Assembly (NCBI RefSeq): GCF_013350005.1
Contig: NZ_JABVWW010000010.1
Location: 37,764-101,763, forward strand
Length of the DNA: 64,000 bases
Direction: 5' to 3'
Origin: Methylocystis silviterrae
Lineage (GTDB): Bacteria; Pseudomonadota; Alphaproteobacteria; Rhizobiales; Beijerinckiaceae
The position numbers and the translations under genes were made by a program. Below, piece after piece: positions 8,926-16,864 of the stretch (position 1 is its first letter; the number at the start of each line of letters is the position of its first letter). A model generated the notes under the pieces. It saw only the letters and a program-made list of their open reading frames with translations. It made no database searches and was not told the DNA's origin.

Positions 8926-9491
8926 TGAATCTGGCGAATCATTTGGCTCGCGGCGTTCGCGCGCTCTGCGCGGCGTTCGCGTTTTGCGCCGCGCCGGCTT
9001 TCGCCCAAGCGCCGCCGGAGCCGGAAACCTATCGCCTGGACAATTATCATGCGCCGACGCCCGCGACGCTCAAGGGCGCGACGGTGCTCGACACGCCCCA
9101 GGCGTTTGAACTGTGGAGCGGCAAGAAAGCGGTTTTCATCGACGCGCTTTCGCGGCCGCCAAAGCCGGAAGGCCTGCCAAAGAATGCGGTGTGGCGGGAT
9201 CCTAAGCGCTTCGACATTCCCGGCAGCATTTGGCTTCCCGACACCGGGTTTGGAGAACTCTCCGAACCGATGGCGCGCTATTTCGAGCATGGCGTGGCGC
9301 GCGCGAGCGGCGGCGACAAGTCGAAGCCGCTCGTCTTCTATTGCCGCACCAATTGTTGGGCGTCCTGGAACGCCGCGAAACGCGCGCTCACCCTCGGCTA
9401 TACGCATGTGCTGTGGTATCCGCCCGGAGCCGACGCCTGGGAGCAGGCTGGTCATCCGCTCGAGGAGCGCCAGCCCGAGCCGCGCGAGTAG
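8925..9491 (+). CDS. Rhodanese-like PQQ-catabolism-associated Cys-Trp motif protein
   Basis: A 188-residue exported protein with a signal peptide of about 27 residues and a rhodanese-like fold. The signature is Cys140, Cys144 and Trp145 (CRTNCW) followed by SWNAAKRA, which marks the family found beside PQQ-dependent alcohol oxidation genes. Its biochemical role is not established; a sulfur-transfer or redox role would fit the SoxYZ-like and SoxH-like partners on the other strand. The ATG shares one base with the xoxJ stop (TGATG). An in-frame GTG three bases earlier is also possible. Confidence 0.87.
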   Translation: MNLANHLARGVRALCAAFAFCAAPAFAQAPPEPETYRLDNYHAPTPATLKGATVLDTPQAFELWSGKKAVFIDALSRPPKPEGLPKNAVWRDPKRFDIPGSIWLPDTGFGELSEPMARYFEHGVARASGGDKSKPLVFYCRTNCWASWNAAKRALTLGYTHVLWYPPGADAWEQAGHPLEERQPEPRE

Positions 9492-9517
9492 GGCGCGATT
9501 TCAATTAAGGCTGGGCG

Positions 9518-9630
9518 GTCATTCCCGACGCTTCGCCTGAGCGAAGCGATCGGGAATCCAGAGTAATGCCAGCGATTCTCTGATCGCTTCTGGATTCCCG
9601 GTCAGGCCGTGGGCCTGCCGGGGATGGCAC
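9518..9630. repeat. Dispersed palindromic repeat, family 2, copy A
   Basis: The outer arms are GTCATTCCCGAC... and ...CGGTCAGGCC-GTGG-GCCTGCCGGGGATGGC. Inner hairpins are GCTTCGC/GCGAAGC and TCGGGAATCCAGA / TCTGGATTCCCGG. It belongs with the elements at 26597, 57713 and 61142. It lies between the convergent 3' ends of the xox operon and the 9661-10281 gene and could act as a bidirectional transcript end. Confidence 0.8.
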
Positions 9631-9660
9631 GCAAACCAGCGGATCAATGGGGTCCGCCGC

Positions 9661-10281
9661 TCACTCCATCGCCTGCTGGATTGCGCGCGCGAGCACGCCG
9701 AAACGCTGCTCGATCAGCGCCGGGCTCTCGCACACATAGCCGACCATGCGCCGCTGCTCCTCGAAGAGCCGCAGCCGCCACTGCACGGCTTCGCTTGCCT
9801 TTTTGATCGCTTCGGAGTCCGGCGGCTTTTGATCCTGCAGTTCCCGCAGAGTCTGCGTCTCCTTGCGCGCGGTCTCCGCCATGGCTTTCAGGCGCCGGCC
9901 AAAGCGGTCGAGGCCGTTGACCAGGTCGCGCCGCTCGTCATTCATGCGCTCATAGACGCCGGCGAACAGCGTCGTCAGCCGCTCCTTGTGCTTGTCGCCC
10001 GCCGACTTGGCGAATTGCGCGACAAGCCGCTCGGCTTCGTCCATCGGCGTGCGTCGCTGCGCGAGGCGCGTGACGAGATCGGCGATCGTCGCATCATCGC
10101 GCCAATGTTTCACGGCGTCGTCGAGCGGCGGACCGGCCCAGACGCCGCCGACCGCGAGCTCGGGCACGCGCACCTGTCGGCACGGCCAATCCGGCTGGCT
10201 TTGTTGGGGCGGCGCCTGCGCCGCCGCGGGGTCGGCGAAGACGAGCAAAAAAAGAGCGAGAAGCAGGCTGCGATGAATCAT
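9661..10281 (-). CDS. Exported helical protein of unknown function
   Basis: A 206-residue protein with a clear signal peptide (about 1-22, ending AAAQA) and no membrane segment afterwards. The mature part is mostly charged and alpha-helical (for example the region rich in Arg, Glu and Lys at about 85-170), and a coiled coil is likely. Two cysteines are present, one near Cys34 (WPCRQV) and one near the C-terminus (YVCESP). I do not recognise a characterised family. It diverges from the HisA-like gene with only 45 bases between the starts and lies next to the C1 genes, so a link to C1 metabolism is possible but unproven. Confidence 0.75.
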   Translation of the reverse strand: MIHRSLLLALFLLVFADPAAAQAPPQQSQPDWPCRQVRVPELAVGGVWAGPPLDDAVKHWRDDATIADLVTRLAQRRTPMDEAERLVAQFAKSAGDKHKERLTTLFAGVYERMNDERRDLVNGLDRFGRRLKAMAETARKETQTLRELQDQKPPDSEAIKKASEAVQWRLRLFEEQRRMVGYVCESPALIEQRFGVLARAIQQAME

Positions 10282-10326
10282 GAGGTTCGCCGGACGTCGC
10301 AGGATCGCGACGCGCTATAATGCCCC

Positions 10327-11034
10327 ATGCAGATCATCCCCGTCATCGATATTCGCAGCGGCGCGGTCATGCGCGCCCGCGCCGGCGCCCGCGACAGCTA
10401 CAAGCCAATCTCTACGCCGCTTGCGTCGACGAGCGCGCCGGCCGATGTCGTCGCCGGTTTTCTGACGCTTCATCCATTCGAGAGAATCTATATCGCCGAT
10501 CTCGACGCGATCCAGGGAAACGGCGACAACCGCCGCGAGATTGGCGCGTTGACCGAGCGATTTCCATCGCTTCGCTTTATGGTCGACGCCGGCGCCAAGT
10601 CTTGCGACTGGCGCGGCGCAGCGCGCGTCGATTGTGTGATCGGCAGCGAATCCTTGCGCGACAGCGAAGCCCTGCATGCTGCGAAGCATGATCCCGATGT
10701 CATTCTCTCGCTCGATTTTCGCGACGACGTTTTTTTGGGTCCCGATGCGCTCGACGAATGCCCCAAGCTGTGGCCGAGCCAGGTCATCGTCATGACGCTG
10801 ACGCGCGTCGGCGTCAGCGCGGGTCCCGACTTCGCGCGCGTCTCGCAGTTCGTGGCGCGTGCGGGCGACCGGCGGGTCTTTGCGGCCGGCGGCGTTCGCG
10901 ACGCGGACGATCTTGAACGGCTTGAGGCGATCGGCGCCGCAGGCGCGCTTGTCGCCACGGCGTTGCATGACGGCGCTCTGACCAGCGCCGACCTCGATCT
11001 ATTCACATCGGCGCACAAAAAAAGGGAGCCCTGA
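10327..11034 (+). CDS. HisA/HisF-related TIM-barrel protein of the C1 gene cluster
   Basis: A 235-residue protein resembling HisA (ProFAR isomerase). It opens with IIPVIDIRSG, which includes Asp8 at the HisA catalytic position. A second Asp is at 130 (LSLDFRDD), and late glycine-rich phosphate-binding segments (AAGGVRD, GALVATAL) are present. Divergent HisA-like proteins occur in the archaeal-type C1 clusters of methylotrophs and are not the histidine-pathway enzyme; no his genes are adjacent here. A TATAAT hexamer lies at 10316-10321, only 6 bases before the ATG, and there is no ribosome-binding site, so translation may be leaderless. The stop codon lies within the terminator hairpin shared with the convergent fae paralogue. 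Confidence 0.8.
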   Translation: MQIIPVIDIRSGAVMRARAGARDSYKPISTPLASTSAPADVVAGFLTLHPFERIYIADLDAIQGNGDNRREIGALTERFPSLRFMVDAGAKSCDWRGAARVDCVIGSESLRDSEALHAAKHDPDVILSLDFRDDVFLGPDALDECPKLWPSQVIVMTLTRVGVSAGPDFARVSQFVARAGDRRVFAAGGVRDADDLERLEAIGAAGALVATALHDGALTSADLDLFTSAHKKREP

Positions 11035-11044
11035 GGCTCCCCTT
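11017..11044 (-). terminator. Rho-independent terminator for the fae paralogue
   Basis: The stem GGGAGCC / GGCTCCC (11024-11030 and 11035-11041) has a CTGA loop and is flanked by a run of seven A on the plus strand. Read on the minus strand this is a GC stem followed by a T run, the classic form, 20 bases past the fae-paralogue stop. The stop of the HisA-like gene lies inside the hairpin. Confidence 0.85.
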
Positions 11045-11064
11045 GAAAAGCGAATCGCCAAAAC

Positions 11065-11634
11065 TCAGTTGGCGGCGAAAGGATGTTTCGCGGTGACGCG
11101 GGCCGACAACACGCTGCGCGCGCTCGGATCGCCTTTCATCGCGCGGGCGATGGCTTCCTTCGTCGCAGAGTAATTGAAGTCCTGAATCTTCTGATCGTCG
11201 TTGGCTTCCCAGTGGATGAACACGCCGACGCAGATGAAGAGGTCGTCCGCCTGGCTCATCGGAATGACGCCCTCGGCGACGCTGTCGGCGACCGCCTTGG
11301 CGACGCCATACTGCGCCGGGCCGAACATCTGAACGGCCTGCTTGGCGTTCTTGATGGTCACCTTGTTGAACATCATCGTATAGGGCTTCACCAACAGGTT
11401 CGGCGCGACGACCGCGAGCAGCGTCGTGAAGCCGTCCTTGTTGTTGACGAGGCCGTTGGCGAAGGCCTTCTCGGCGGCGGAGCCGCGCGGACCCATGATC
11501 AGGTCGATATGCGCGACCTCATTGCCATCGCCGACGAGCGATTCGCCGACGCTGGTCTTGGCGCTGCTCGACGTGAAGCCGGACGACGGCTTCGGAAAGA
11601 GCGCGCCCAGTATTTTCTCAAAGAACGAAGCCAT
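11065..11634 (-). CDS. Formaldehyde-activating enzyme paralogue with N-terminal extension
   Basis: A 189-residue protein clearly homologous to Fae (5,6,7,8-tetrahydromethanopterin hydro-lyase), which condenses formaldehyde with H4MPT. The core [16 protein letters not shown] is intact, and the likely catalytic His is residue 42. Compared with the neighbouring canonical copy it has a roughly 20-residue extension ([20 protein letters not shown]), amphipathic and followed by a Ser-rich linker. The paralogues differ at many surface positions (for example QYGV against QHGV). It is downstream of fae on the same strand after 261 bases and ends in a strong terminator. It may be an active isoform or a variant with altered partner or location. 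Confidence 0.93.
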   Translation of the reverse strand: MASFFEKILGALFPKPSSGFTSSSAKTSVGESLVGDGNEVAHIDLIMGPRGSAAEKAFANGLVNNKDGFTTLLAVVAPNLLVKPYTMMFNKVTIKNAKQAVQMFGPAQYGVAKAVADSVAEGVIPMSQADDLFICVGVFIHWEANDDQKIQDFNYSATKEAIARAMKGDPSARSVLSARVTAKHPFAAN

Positions 11635-11852
11635 GATCCCATCCCTTCCGGTGCGTTCGCGTCCCTGCGGCGCCTCTGATTTGCGCGCGCGGAATGCCCC
11701 TATCGCTGGTTGCGCCCTCCCTCGGGGAAGACGAAATTTCTGCTGGCGGCCGCCCCCGCGCGCCAGACTTTAGAACTCTGCCGGCGTCATTGTTTTGCAG
11801 CGTCGATGCTTGGCCGCTTGAGCGGCGGCGTCGGTCGGCTGCGAGCGCGGCG

Positions 11853-11875
11853 GCGGGGAGCGTTCGGCTCCCCGC
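11853..11875 (-). other. Stem-loop between fae and its paralogue
   Basis: Perfect 9-base arms GCGGGGAGC / GCTCCCCGC surround a GTTCG loop, 20 bases past the fae stop. No T run follows on the minus strand. It could stabilise or process the fae transcript, or partly terminate it before the paralogue. The rest of the 261-base gap up to 11634 shows nothing I can assign. Confidence 0.5.
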
Positions 11876-11895
11876 TGCGCATGTTCCTACGCGGT

Positions 11896-12405
11896 TCAGT
11901 TCGGCGCGAAGGGGTGCTTGGCTTCGTTGCGCTTGGCGACGACTTCCGAAGCCTTCGGCTCGCCCTTGACGGCGCGCGCGATCGCTTCCTTCGTCGCGGT
12001 ATAATTGTAGTCTTGGATCTTCTTGTCGTCCGAAGCGTCCCAGTGAATGAACACGCCGACCGCAATGAAGATGTCGTCGGCCTCATCCATCGGGATCACG
12101 CCCTCGGCGACCGAATCCGCAACGGCCTTGGCGACGCCATGCTGCGCCGGGCCGAACATCTGCACCGCCTGCTTGGCGCCCTTGATCGTCACCTTGTTGA
12201 AGAGGATCGTGTTGGGCTTGCACAGCAGGTTCGGCGCGACGACCGCGAGCAGCGTCGTGAAGCCGTCCTTGTTGTTGACGAGCGCGTTGGCGAAGGCGAG
12301 CTCGGCCGCCGAACCGCGCGGACCCATGATCAGGTCGATATGCGCAACTTCATTGCCGTCGCCGACCAGCGACTCGCCGACCAGCATCTTGTTGATTAAA
12401 GCCAT
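11896..12405 (-). CDS. fae: Formaldehyde-activating enzyme
   Basis: A 169-residue cytoplasmic enzyme that catalyses condensation of formaldehyde with tetrahydromethanopterin to methylene-H4MPT, the entry step for oxidising formaldehyde made by XoxF. The signature [15 protein letters not shown] is present with catalytic His22, and the length matches characterised Fae proteins. The C-terminal KHPFAPN is also typical. It is the last gene downstream of mch, the ATP-grasp gene and the CitG-like gene on the minus strand, with 137 bases before it that may contain its own promoter. The start ATG has GGAGGAAC-type bases just upstream. Confidence 0.97.
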   Translation of the reverse strand: MALINKMLVGESLVGDGNEVAHIDLIMGPRGSAAELAFANALVNNKDGFTTLLAVVAPNLLCKPNTILFNKVTIKGAKQAVQMFGPAQHGVAKAVADSVAEGVIPMDEADDIFIAVGVFIHWDASDDKKIQDYNYTATKEAIARAVKGEPKASEVVAKRNEAKHPFAPN

Positions 12406-12542
12406 GTGTTCCTCCCAGAATTCCTCATGATCGCGCGCGCCATTCGGCCCCGAGCGACTCTATCCCCTCTTCGGCGCCGAGCGAAAAAGCCCGATCCGAC
12501 CGGTGGTCAGATAGCCGCGAGTCCATCCCGCGCGCGGCGGAC

Positions 12543-13415
12543 TCAACCATTTTTGCGCGGCCTTGCCAAGATGGCCGCCAGATAATCGGCGAAAAGAACC
12601 GCGACGGTCAGATCGGCGCTTGTGCCGGGATTCAACCCACGCTGTTTCAGCGCGCGATCGAAGTCCAACGCCAGTTCGAACGCCGTCTCGCGGCCTTTGG
12701 CGTTCTTGAGACTCTTTTCAAAACGCGTCGCCTCGCCGCGGACCGCCTCGGCGGCGGCCCCATGTTTGCGCGCAATATGGCTATCCGGAAAAGCGGCGAG
12801 AAAGGCCGCATAGACGGCGAGCGTTCCGAGCGCCGCATCGGCGCTTCGCGTGCGCGCCTCCCCGAGCGTCGTAAGGCCAAGGTCGAAAATATCGGCGAAG
12901 CCATTGGCGTATTGCCAGGCGATACGGTCGCGGTCGGCGGCGGCGCGCATCGCTTCGAGAAGAGTCGTTTGCGCCGGCGCATGGACGTCGTGCTGCGGCG
13001 CATCTCCAAGTCCCGCCGGCCGCGCATGGGCGATGGCGCGAAACGCGGCGTCGGCGTCGATTATGTCGAGGCCCTGCAGGACGCGCTCCGTCTCCCGACG
13101 CAGATCGGCGCTTTGCGCGGTCGTCGCGGCTTGCGCCAGCGGCGCGCAGAGCAGGACGATGCCGAGATTGGTGTTTTGCCCGACGCGCGCCCGCGTCGCT
13201 TCGATCGCGCCGGCGATGCGGGCGCCGACGGTCGATCGCTCCGCGCCGATGAAGGGGGCGGCGGCCTCGGCGCTGGCGAGGAAATCCGCCGTGGTCATGC
13301 CATGGCCGTCGGCGAAAACATGAACATTGCCGGGCTTGGGCGCTTGCAGCTCCGCCTCGCAGGCGGCGACGAAGGCGGTCGCGATCTCTTGCGGGTCGGC
13401 TGCGAAATTCGCCAC
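12543..13415 (-). CDS. Triphosphoribosyl-dephospho-CoA synthase-like protein (CitG/MdcB family)
   Basis: A 290-residue protein with CitG-family signatures: APKPGNVH near residues 31-38, QNTNLGIVLL near 80-90, and NPGTSADLTVA near 263-273. True CitG makes the prosthetic group precursor of citrate lyase. In methylotrophs a CitG-like protein is instead found among genes for tetrahydromethanopterin or methanofuran metabolism, and no citrate lyase or malonate decarboxylase genes are nearby. A role in making a C1 cofactor is therefore likely, but its reaction is not known to me. Its start follows the ATP-grasp stop by one base, so the two are coupled. Confidence 0.8.
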   Translation of the reverse strand: MANFAADPQEIATAFVAACEAELQAPKPGNVHVFADGHGMTTADFLASAEAAAPFIGAERSTVGARIAGAIEATRARVGQNTNLGIVLLCAPLAQAATTAQSADLRRETERVLQGLDIIDADAAFRAIAHARPAGLGDAPQHDVHAPAQTTLLEAMRAAADRDRIAWQYANGFADIFDLGLTTLGEARTRSADAALGTLAVYAAFLAAFPDSHIARKHGAAAEAVRGEATRFEKSLKNAKGRETAFELALDFDRALKQRGLNPGTSADLTVAVLFADYLAAILARPRKNG

Positions 13416-13416
13416 G

Positions 13417-14376
13417 TCAGCCGCGAAGTCGCGCGCGCGTCATTTGCGCAAGCGCGTCGGCGGTGACTCTGTCGGCGATCGAGAAAGGCGTCACCCGTTG
13501 CAGTCCGCTCCAGCCCGCCATGCTGTTGACTTCAAGAATAAGCGGCGCGCCGCGGTCGTCATTGATGATGTCGACGCCCGCGAAGTCGACGCCGAGCGCC
13601 TCTGCGGCGGCGAGCGCGATCTCCGCCTCCCGCGCCGACGGCTCGACGGCGAGCGGCTTCGCGCCCTGCCGTACATTGGTGATCCAATGGCTCGAGCGCC
13701 GGCGCATGGCGGCGATGGTTTCGCCGCCTGAAACGAGAATGCGCATATCTTCGAAGGGCGGCCGCGCCGGGCCGACGAAGCGCTGGAGATAGAACACGCC
13801 GCGCGCGTCCTGAAGCGACGGCAGATCGCTTTCGCGCTCGATCAATCGCAGCCCCCAGCCCTGCGCCCCGAAGAGCGGCTTCAACACAAGTGGGCCCTTG
13901 GCGCATTCGCGCCGCGCAATGGCGCGCGCCTGCGCGAGAGTCTGCGCCGCAAAGGTCTGCGGCGCCGGCAGTCCGGCCTGCGCCAGAAGAAAGCTCGCCA
14001 TGGATTTATCGGTGCAGCGTTCGATCGCGCGCGCGCTGTTGACGACAGGGACGCCGAGCGCCTCCAGGGCGTGCAGGACCCCGAGCCGCATGGTGATCGC
14101 TTCGAGCGACCCGTCGCCGATGGCGCGAACGATAGCGAGATCAGGGAGATCGTGAAATCCAGGGATGATGAGGCCCTGGGCGCGGCCCGTCTCGATCTTG
14201 CAGGCGGAGAGCCGCACCGCGACGGGCGTTGCGCCCTGCCTGCGCAAGGCGCGGAGCGTGCGGATCACATGCCAGTCGAGCTTGTCGGTGAAGACCGCCA
14301 CGCGCGGCGGCGGCCCTCTATCGTCGCTCAGAGGAGCAGTGGGATCGGATCTATCGAGCAGGTCGAACGCAGTCAA
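13417..14376 (-). CDS. RimK-like ATP-grasp ligase of the C1 cluster
   Basis: A 319-residue ATP-grasp protein. The N-terminal domain (about 25-120) is followed by the ATP-binding part with LVLKPLFGAQGWGL (around 165-178) and the metal-binding ILEVNSMAGWSGLQ (around 275-290). The fold and order match RimK, which adds amino acids to a carboxyl group. ATP-grasp proteins of this type sit beside mch and fae in methylotrophs and are thought to act in H4MPT or methanofuran synthesis, possibly glutamylation, which is inference. It lies 15 bases after mch and 1 base before the CitG-like gene. Confidence 0.83.
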   Translation of the reverse strand: MTAFDLLDRSDPTAPLSDDRGPPPRVAVFTDKLDWHVIRTLRALRRQGATPVAVRLSACKIETGRAQGLIIPGFHDLPDLAIVRAIGDGSLEAITMRLGVLHALEALGVPVVNSARAIERCTDKSMASFLLAQAGLPAPQTFAAQTLAQARAIARRECAKGPLVLKPLFGAQGWGLRLIERESDLPSLQDARGVFYLQRFVGPARPPFEDMRILVSGGETIAAMRRRSSHWITNVRQGAKPLAVEPSAREAEIALAAAEALGVDFAGVDIINDDRGAPLILEVNSMAGWSGLQRVTPFSIADRVTADALAQMTRARLRG

Positions 14377-14391
14377 ACAACGCCCCGGCGA

Positions 14392-15372
14392 TCACCCGCC
14401 AAACGATTTATCGAGCAGCGCCAGATTGATCTCGCCGGCGCGGAAGGTTTCACCCGTCTCGACCGCCGTCACCAGCGCTTCGGCCGGCGAAAACAGGCTG
14501 CCGTCGATCTTATAGAAGTCGCCCTTATACGCCTTGAAGATTTCGGCGAACGGCTGGCCATAATCGCGCGACGTGTCGCTCGGCAGCTTCTCGGCGAGCT
14601 CCTTGGCGGCGGCGGCCGAGCCCTTCACGAAAAGATGGGCGCGCCCGGCGTATATGATCGCGTCATTGGTCCGGCCCATCGCCTGCACGAAGTCGGGGTG
14701 GGGCGGCGAGAGCGGCGCCGTCGCGACGCCGTCGATAATGTCGTCGAGCGGAAAATGCAGCTCATGCGCCTTGTGCAACGCGACTTCGAGCACCCGGCCG
14801 ACCACCTGAACGCCGCCGGCGAGCGACTGCGTCGGCGCATAAATGAAGGCGACCTTGTCCGGCGTCACGCCCGAGCGCGCGGCGACCTTCTCGACGACTT
14901 CCTTGGGCGGCGGAGAGCCGCTTTCGAGGACGATGGTGACGCGGTCGGCGAGATCGCGATACGACAGCTCATCGAAGAGCTTTTCGGCGCGCGCCTGGGC
15001 GCGGCCTGGGCCCGACCCGAGAGCGAAGAATTTTTCGTGGCTCAGGCTCCAGCCGGCGTATTGGCTGGCGAGGCAGGCGACGACGGGATCGGCGCTGGCC
15101 ACGGTCAGCCAAAACGGCCATTTGGGCGCGGCCGGCGCGTGGGAAAGGGTGACGCTGCCAAGTCCGCCCATGCAAATCTCGGTCAGCAGCAGGCCGGCCT
15201 CAATGCCGCCCGGCGCCTTGGCGCCGGCGTCGATCAGCAATTCGCCGAGACTGCCGCGCTCGACGGCGATCCGATATTTCGCCGCGCCGGCGACGAGACG
15301 GTCGACCAGCGCGCCCGCGAGCGCGTTGACGCTTTCGGTCGTGCGGCCGCTGATGTTCAGGCTTCCGCTCAC
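14392..15372 (-). CDS. mch: Methenyltetrahydromethanopterin cyclohydrolase
   Basis: A 326-residue enzyme that hydrolyses methenyl-H4MPT to formyl-H4MPT, a central step in formaldehyde oxidation downstream of Fae. It is recognisable along its whole length (for example [36 protein letters not shown]). I chose GTG 15372 because it gives the length of known bacterial Mch and follows an AAGGGAAGG site; the frame extends further upstream with a non-homologous sequence. It heads a minus-strand series mch, ATP-grasp, CitG-like, fae. Confidence 0.93.
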   Translation of the reverse strand: MSGSLNISGRTTESVNALAGALVDRLVAGAAKYRIAVERGSLGELLIDAGAKAPGGIEAGLLLTEICMGGLGSVTLSHAPAAPKWPFWLTVASADPVVACLASQYAGWSLSHEKFFALGSGPGRAQARAEKLFDELSYRDLADRVTIVLESGSPPPKEVVEKVAARSGVTPDKVAFIYAPTQSLAGGVQVVGRVLEVALHKAHELHFPLDDIIDGVATAPLSPPHPDFVQAMGRTNDAIIYAGRAHLFVKGSAAAAKELAEKLPSDTSRDYGQPFAEIFKAYKGDFYKIDGSLFSPAEALVTAVETGETFRAGEINLALLDKSFGG

Positions 15373-15714
15373 GTGTGGCCCTTCCCTTCTTTCGCTCTGT
15401 GGCGCTGTCCACCCTTGCCCGGCCATTCTAAGCATGCGCCTGCAGCCGGTTCGAGCCCTGAACTTATAGAGCTTTTCCGCCGAAACGAAAGCCGGGCCGC
15501 GTCGCAGCACGTCGCGGACGCGAACCGCTTGGCGATGGATTGGCCATGAAGTTTGAGGTCGAAGTCACAAAACTTCAATCTTTGTGGGTTTATTAAGGCA
15601 ACCAATCGGCGGCTGAAGCGTTGAGCATCGCTTGTGTGTTTCCGCACATCAAGCAGGCGGGTTTTGTACGAAAAATGACCAGAACGATAATTTTTACGCT
15701 GGAAGGAAAATCAG
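15373..15714. other. Intergenic region between mch and a small membrane-protein gene
   Basis: About 340 bases of divergent spacer that should carry the mch promoter on the minus strand and the promoter of the 15715 gene on the plus strand. The right half is locally A/T-rich (around 15560-15600 and 15670-15710), unlike the surrounding GC-rich DNA. I found no RNA gene, repeat or convincing promoter hexamers. Confidence 0.4.
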
Positions 15715-15876
15715 ATGGACGTGCAGCCGACTGAACGCAACGTTGCCGAGCATACGGCTGGACATCTTGCGTTGACCGACGTGCTTTACGTCGCGCTCGC
15801 GATAGCGGTCATTCTCTTCGGCAATATGGCGCTCGTCCGCGCTATGGACGTCGCGCTGGATACTTTGGTTCGCTGA
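15715..15876 (+). CDS. Small single-pass membrane protein (53 aa), unknown function
   Basis: ATG 15715 is preceded by a GGAAGG ribosome-binding site at about 7 bases and opens a 53-residue frame ending at TGA 15874-15876. The first 20 residues are polar. A hydrophobic segment (about 22-42: DVLYVALAIAVILFGNMALV) follows, then a short tail. A hairpin with a T run lies 17 bases downstream, so this looks like a complete one-gene transcription unit. I do not recognise a family. Confidence 0.6.
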   Translation: MDVQPTERNVAEHTAGHLALTDVLYVALAIAVILFGNMALVRAMDVALDTLVR

Positions 15877-15892
15877 TCCTTGCTGCTTCGTC

Positions 15893-15926
15893 GGTCTTTG
15901 AAAGACCACTTGGCGCGGGCTTTTTT
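15893..15926 (+). terminator. Probable terminator after the 53-aa gene
   Basis: GGTCTTTGAAAGACC folds into a 7-base stem at 15893-15907, and a TTTTTT run occurs at 15921-15926. The run is separated from the stem by about 13 GC-rich bases, so it is an imperfect intrinsic terminator. Confidence 0.5.
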
Positions 15927-16201
15927 GCGTTTTAGGGCTCTGCGACAGCAAAGCCAGTGAGCTAGAATTTTGACTGCGCTGAATTGCAGTGACGCCATAG
16001 AACAGGCTCCCATCCTTTCGTAGGCCTTCTCCCGGGCTGCAACATCTCGAAAGAATTCAACGGCCAGGCCCAAACTCCTGACCCGAGTTCGCAGTGGCGC
16101 ATTCTGCACCGTTTTTGGCAGAACTGGCGTGCTGCGCCGAAACGCGTTGAAACACAGGATCGCGCCACGCTAGTTCCCGTCTTTCATCTGCGGAGGTTGC
16201 G
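15927..16201. other. Intergenic region with no recognised feature
   Basis: The stretch from the 15876 stop to the 16202 start is about 325 bases. Apart from the hairpin at 15893-15926 I see no supported gene. Short open frames on the minus strand have no ribosome-binding site and an atypical composition. The end (GCGGAGGTTGCG before 16202) holds the ribosome-binding site of the next gene. Confidence 0.35.
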
Positions 16202-16480
16202 ATGGTCAAAGCGTCACAACAACACGCCAGAAGCCAGTGGATCAATGTTGACGCCTTGTATGCGGCGGGCGTCTTGATCTGGATCGTCGTCGTCTGGGCA
16301 TGCGCCTATTACGTCGCAAGTGATGCGATCGCCGATGAATCGGCGGGCGTGGGCGGCAACAGCTTTCTCCTCGCCGCCAGTCTCGCGACGGCGGGATTGA
16401 TTACGGCTTTTTCCCTTAGAGAGCTTTTTGTCGCCTACAAGCGTTTGGGCGGCAAAGAGGCGCGCAACCAGCGGGAGTAA
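16202..16480 (+). CDS. Small two-segment membrane protein, unknown function
   Basis: A 92-residue protein with two hydrophobic segments (about 20-41, rich in Val, Trp and Ala, and about 54-74) joined by a polar loop. The C-terminus is basic. A GGAGG site lies about 6 bases upstream of ATG 16202. The next gene starts 5 bases past the stop, so the two are cotranscribed. No characterised family is recognised. Confidence 0.6.
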   Translation: MVKASQQHARSQWINVDALYAAGVLIWIVVVWACAYYVASDAIADESAGVGGNSFLLAASLATAGLITAFSLRELFVAYKRLGGKEARNQRE

Positions 16481-16484
16481 GGCG

Positions 16485-16817
16485 ATGACCAAGGTTGGAT
16501 TGTTTGTGACGCTGGAGGCGCAACCCGGAAAAGAAATGCAGCTGGCGCAGTTTTTGATCGGCGCTTTGGAACTGGTCGAGGCCGAGCCCGACACGACCGC
16601 TTGGTTTGCGGTTCGCACAGGGCCCTCCACCTTCGCCATCTTCGACGTTTTTCCCGACGAAGAGGGCCGCGCGGCGCATCTTTCCGGCGAAGTCGCGAAA
16701 GCGTTGATGGCGAAAGCGCCGGAGCTCCTTGCCAAACCGCCGTCGATCGAGAAGATAGATGTTCTCGCAGATAAACTCCAGGCTGCCCCTGAACTCGTCC
16801 GCGGTAACTGCCGCTGA
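16485..16817 (+). CDS. Putative antibiotic-biosynthesis-monooxygenase (ABM) domain protein
   Basis: A 110-residue protein with the ABM/dimeric ferredoxin-like fold pattern (KVGLFVTLEAQPGKEMQLAQFL at the start, then TTAWFAVRTGPSTFAIFDVF). Members include quinol monooxygenases such as YgiN and haem-degrading or stress-linked proteins, so the substrate cannot be named. It starts 5 bases after the small membrane protein and is followed after 47 bases by a regulator of the GlxA type. A stress or detoxification role is a guess from context. Confidence 0.7.
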   Translation: MTKVGLFVTLEAQPGKEMQLAQFLIGALELVEAEPDTTAWFAVRTGPSTFAIFDVFPDEEGRAAHLSGEVAKALMAKAPELLAKPPSIEKIDVLADKLQAAPELVRGNCR

Positions 16818-16864
16818 GGAGGGACGGGCCGCTGGCGCAGCTTCGGGCTGCAACGGGCTCGACC

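Noticed and set aside
14071..15549. Plus-strand 492-codon frame across mch and the ATP-grasp gene
   Set aside because: Antisense frame spanning two real genes.
15786..16245. Short overlapping minus-strand frames in the 15.9-16.2 kb gap
   Set aside because: No ribosome-binding site, odd composition rich in Cys/Arg/Trp and no recognisable domain.
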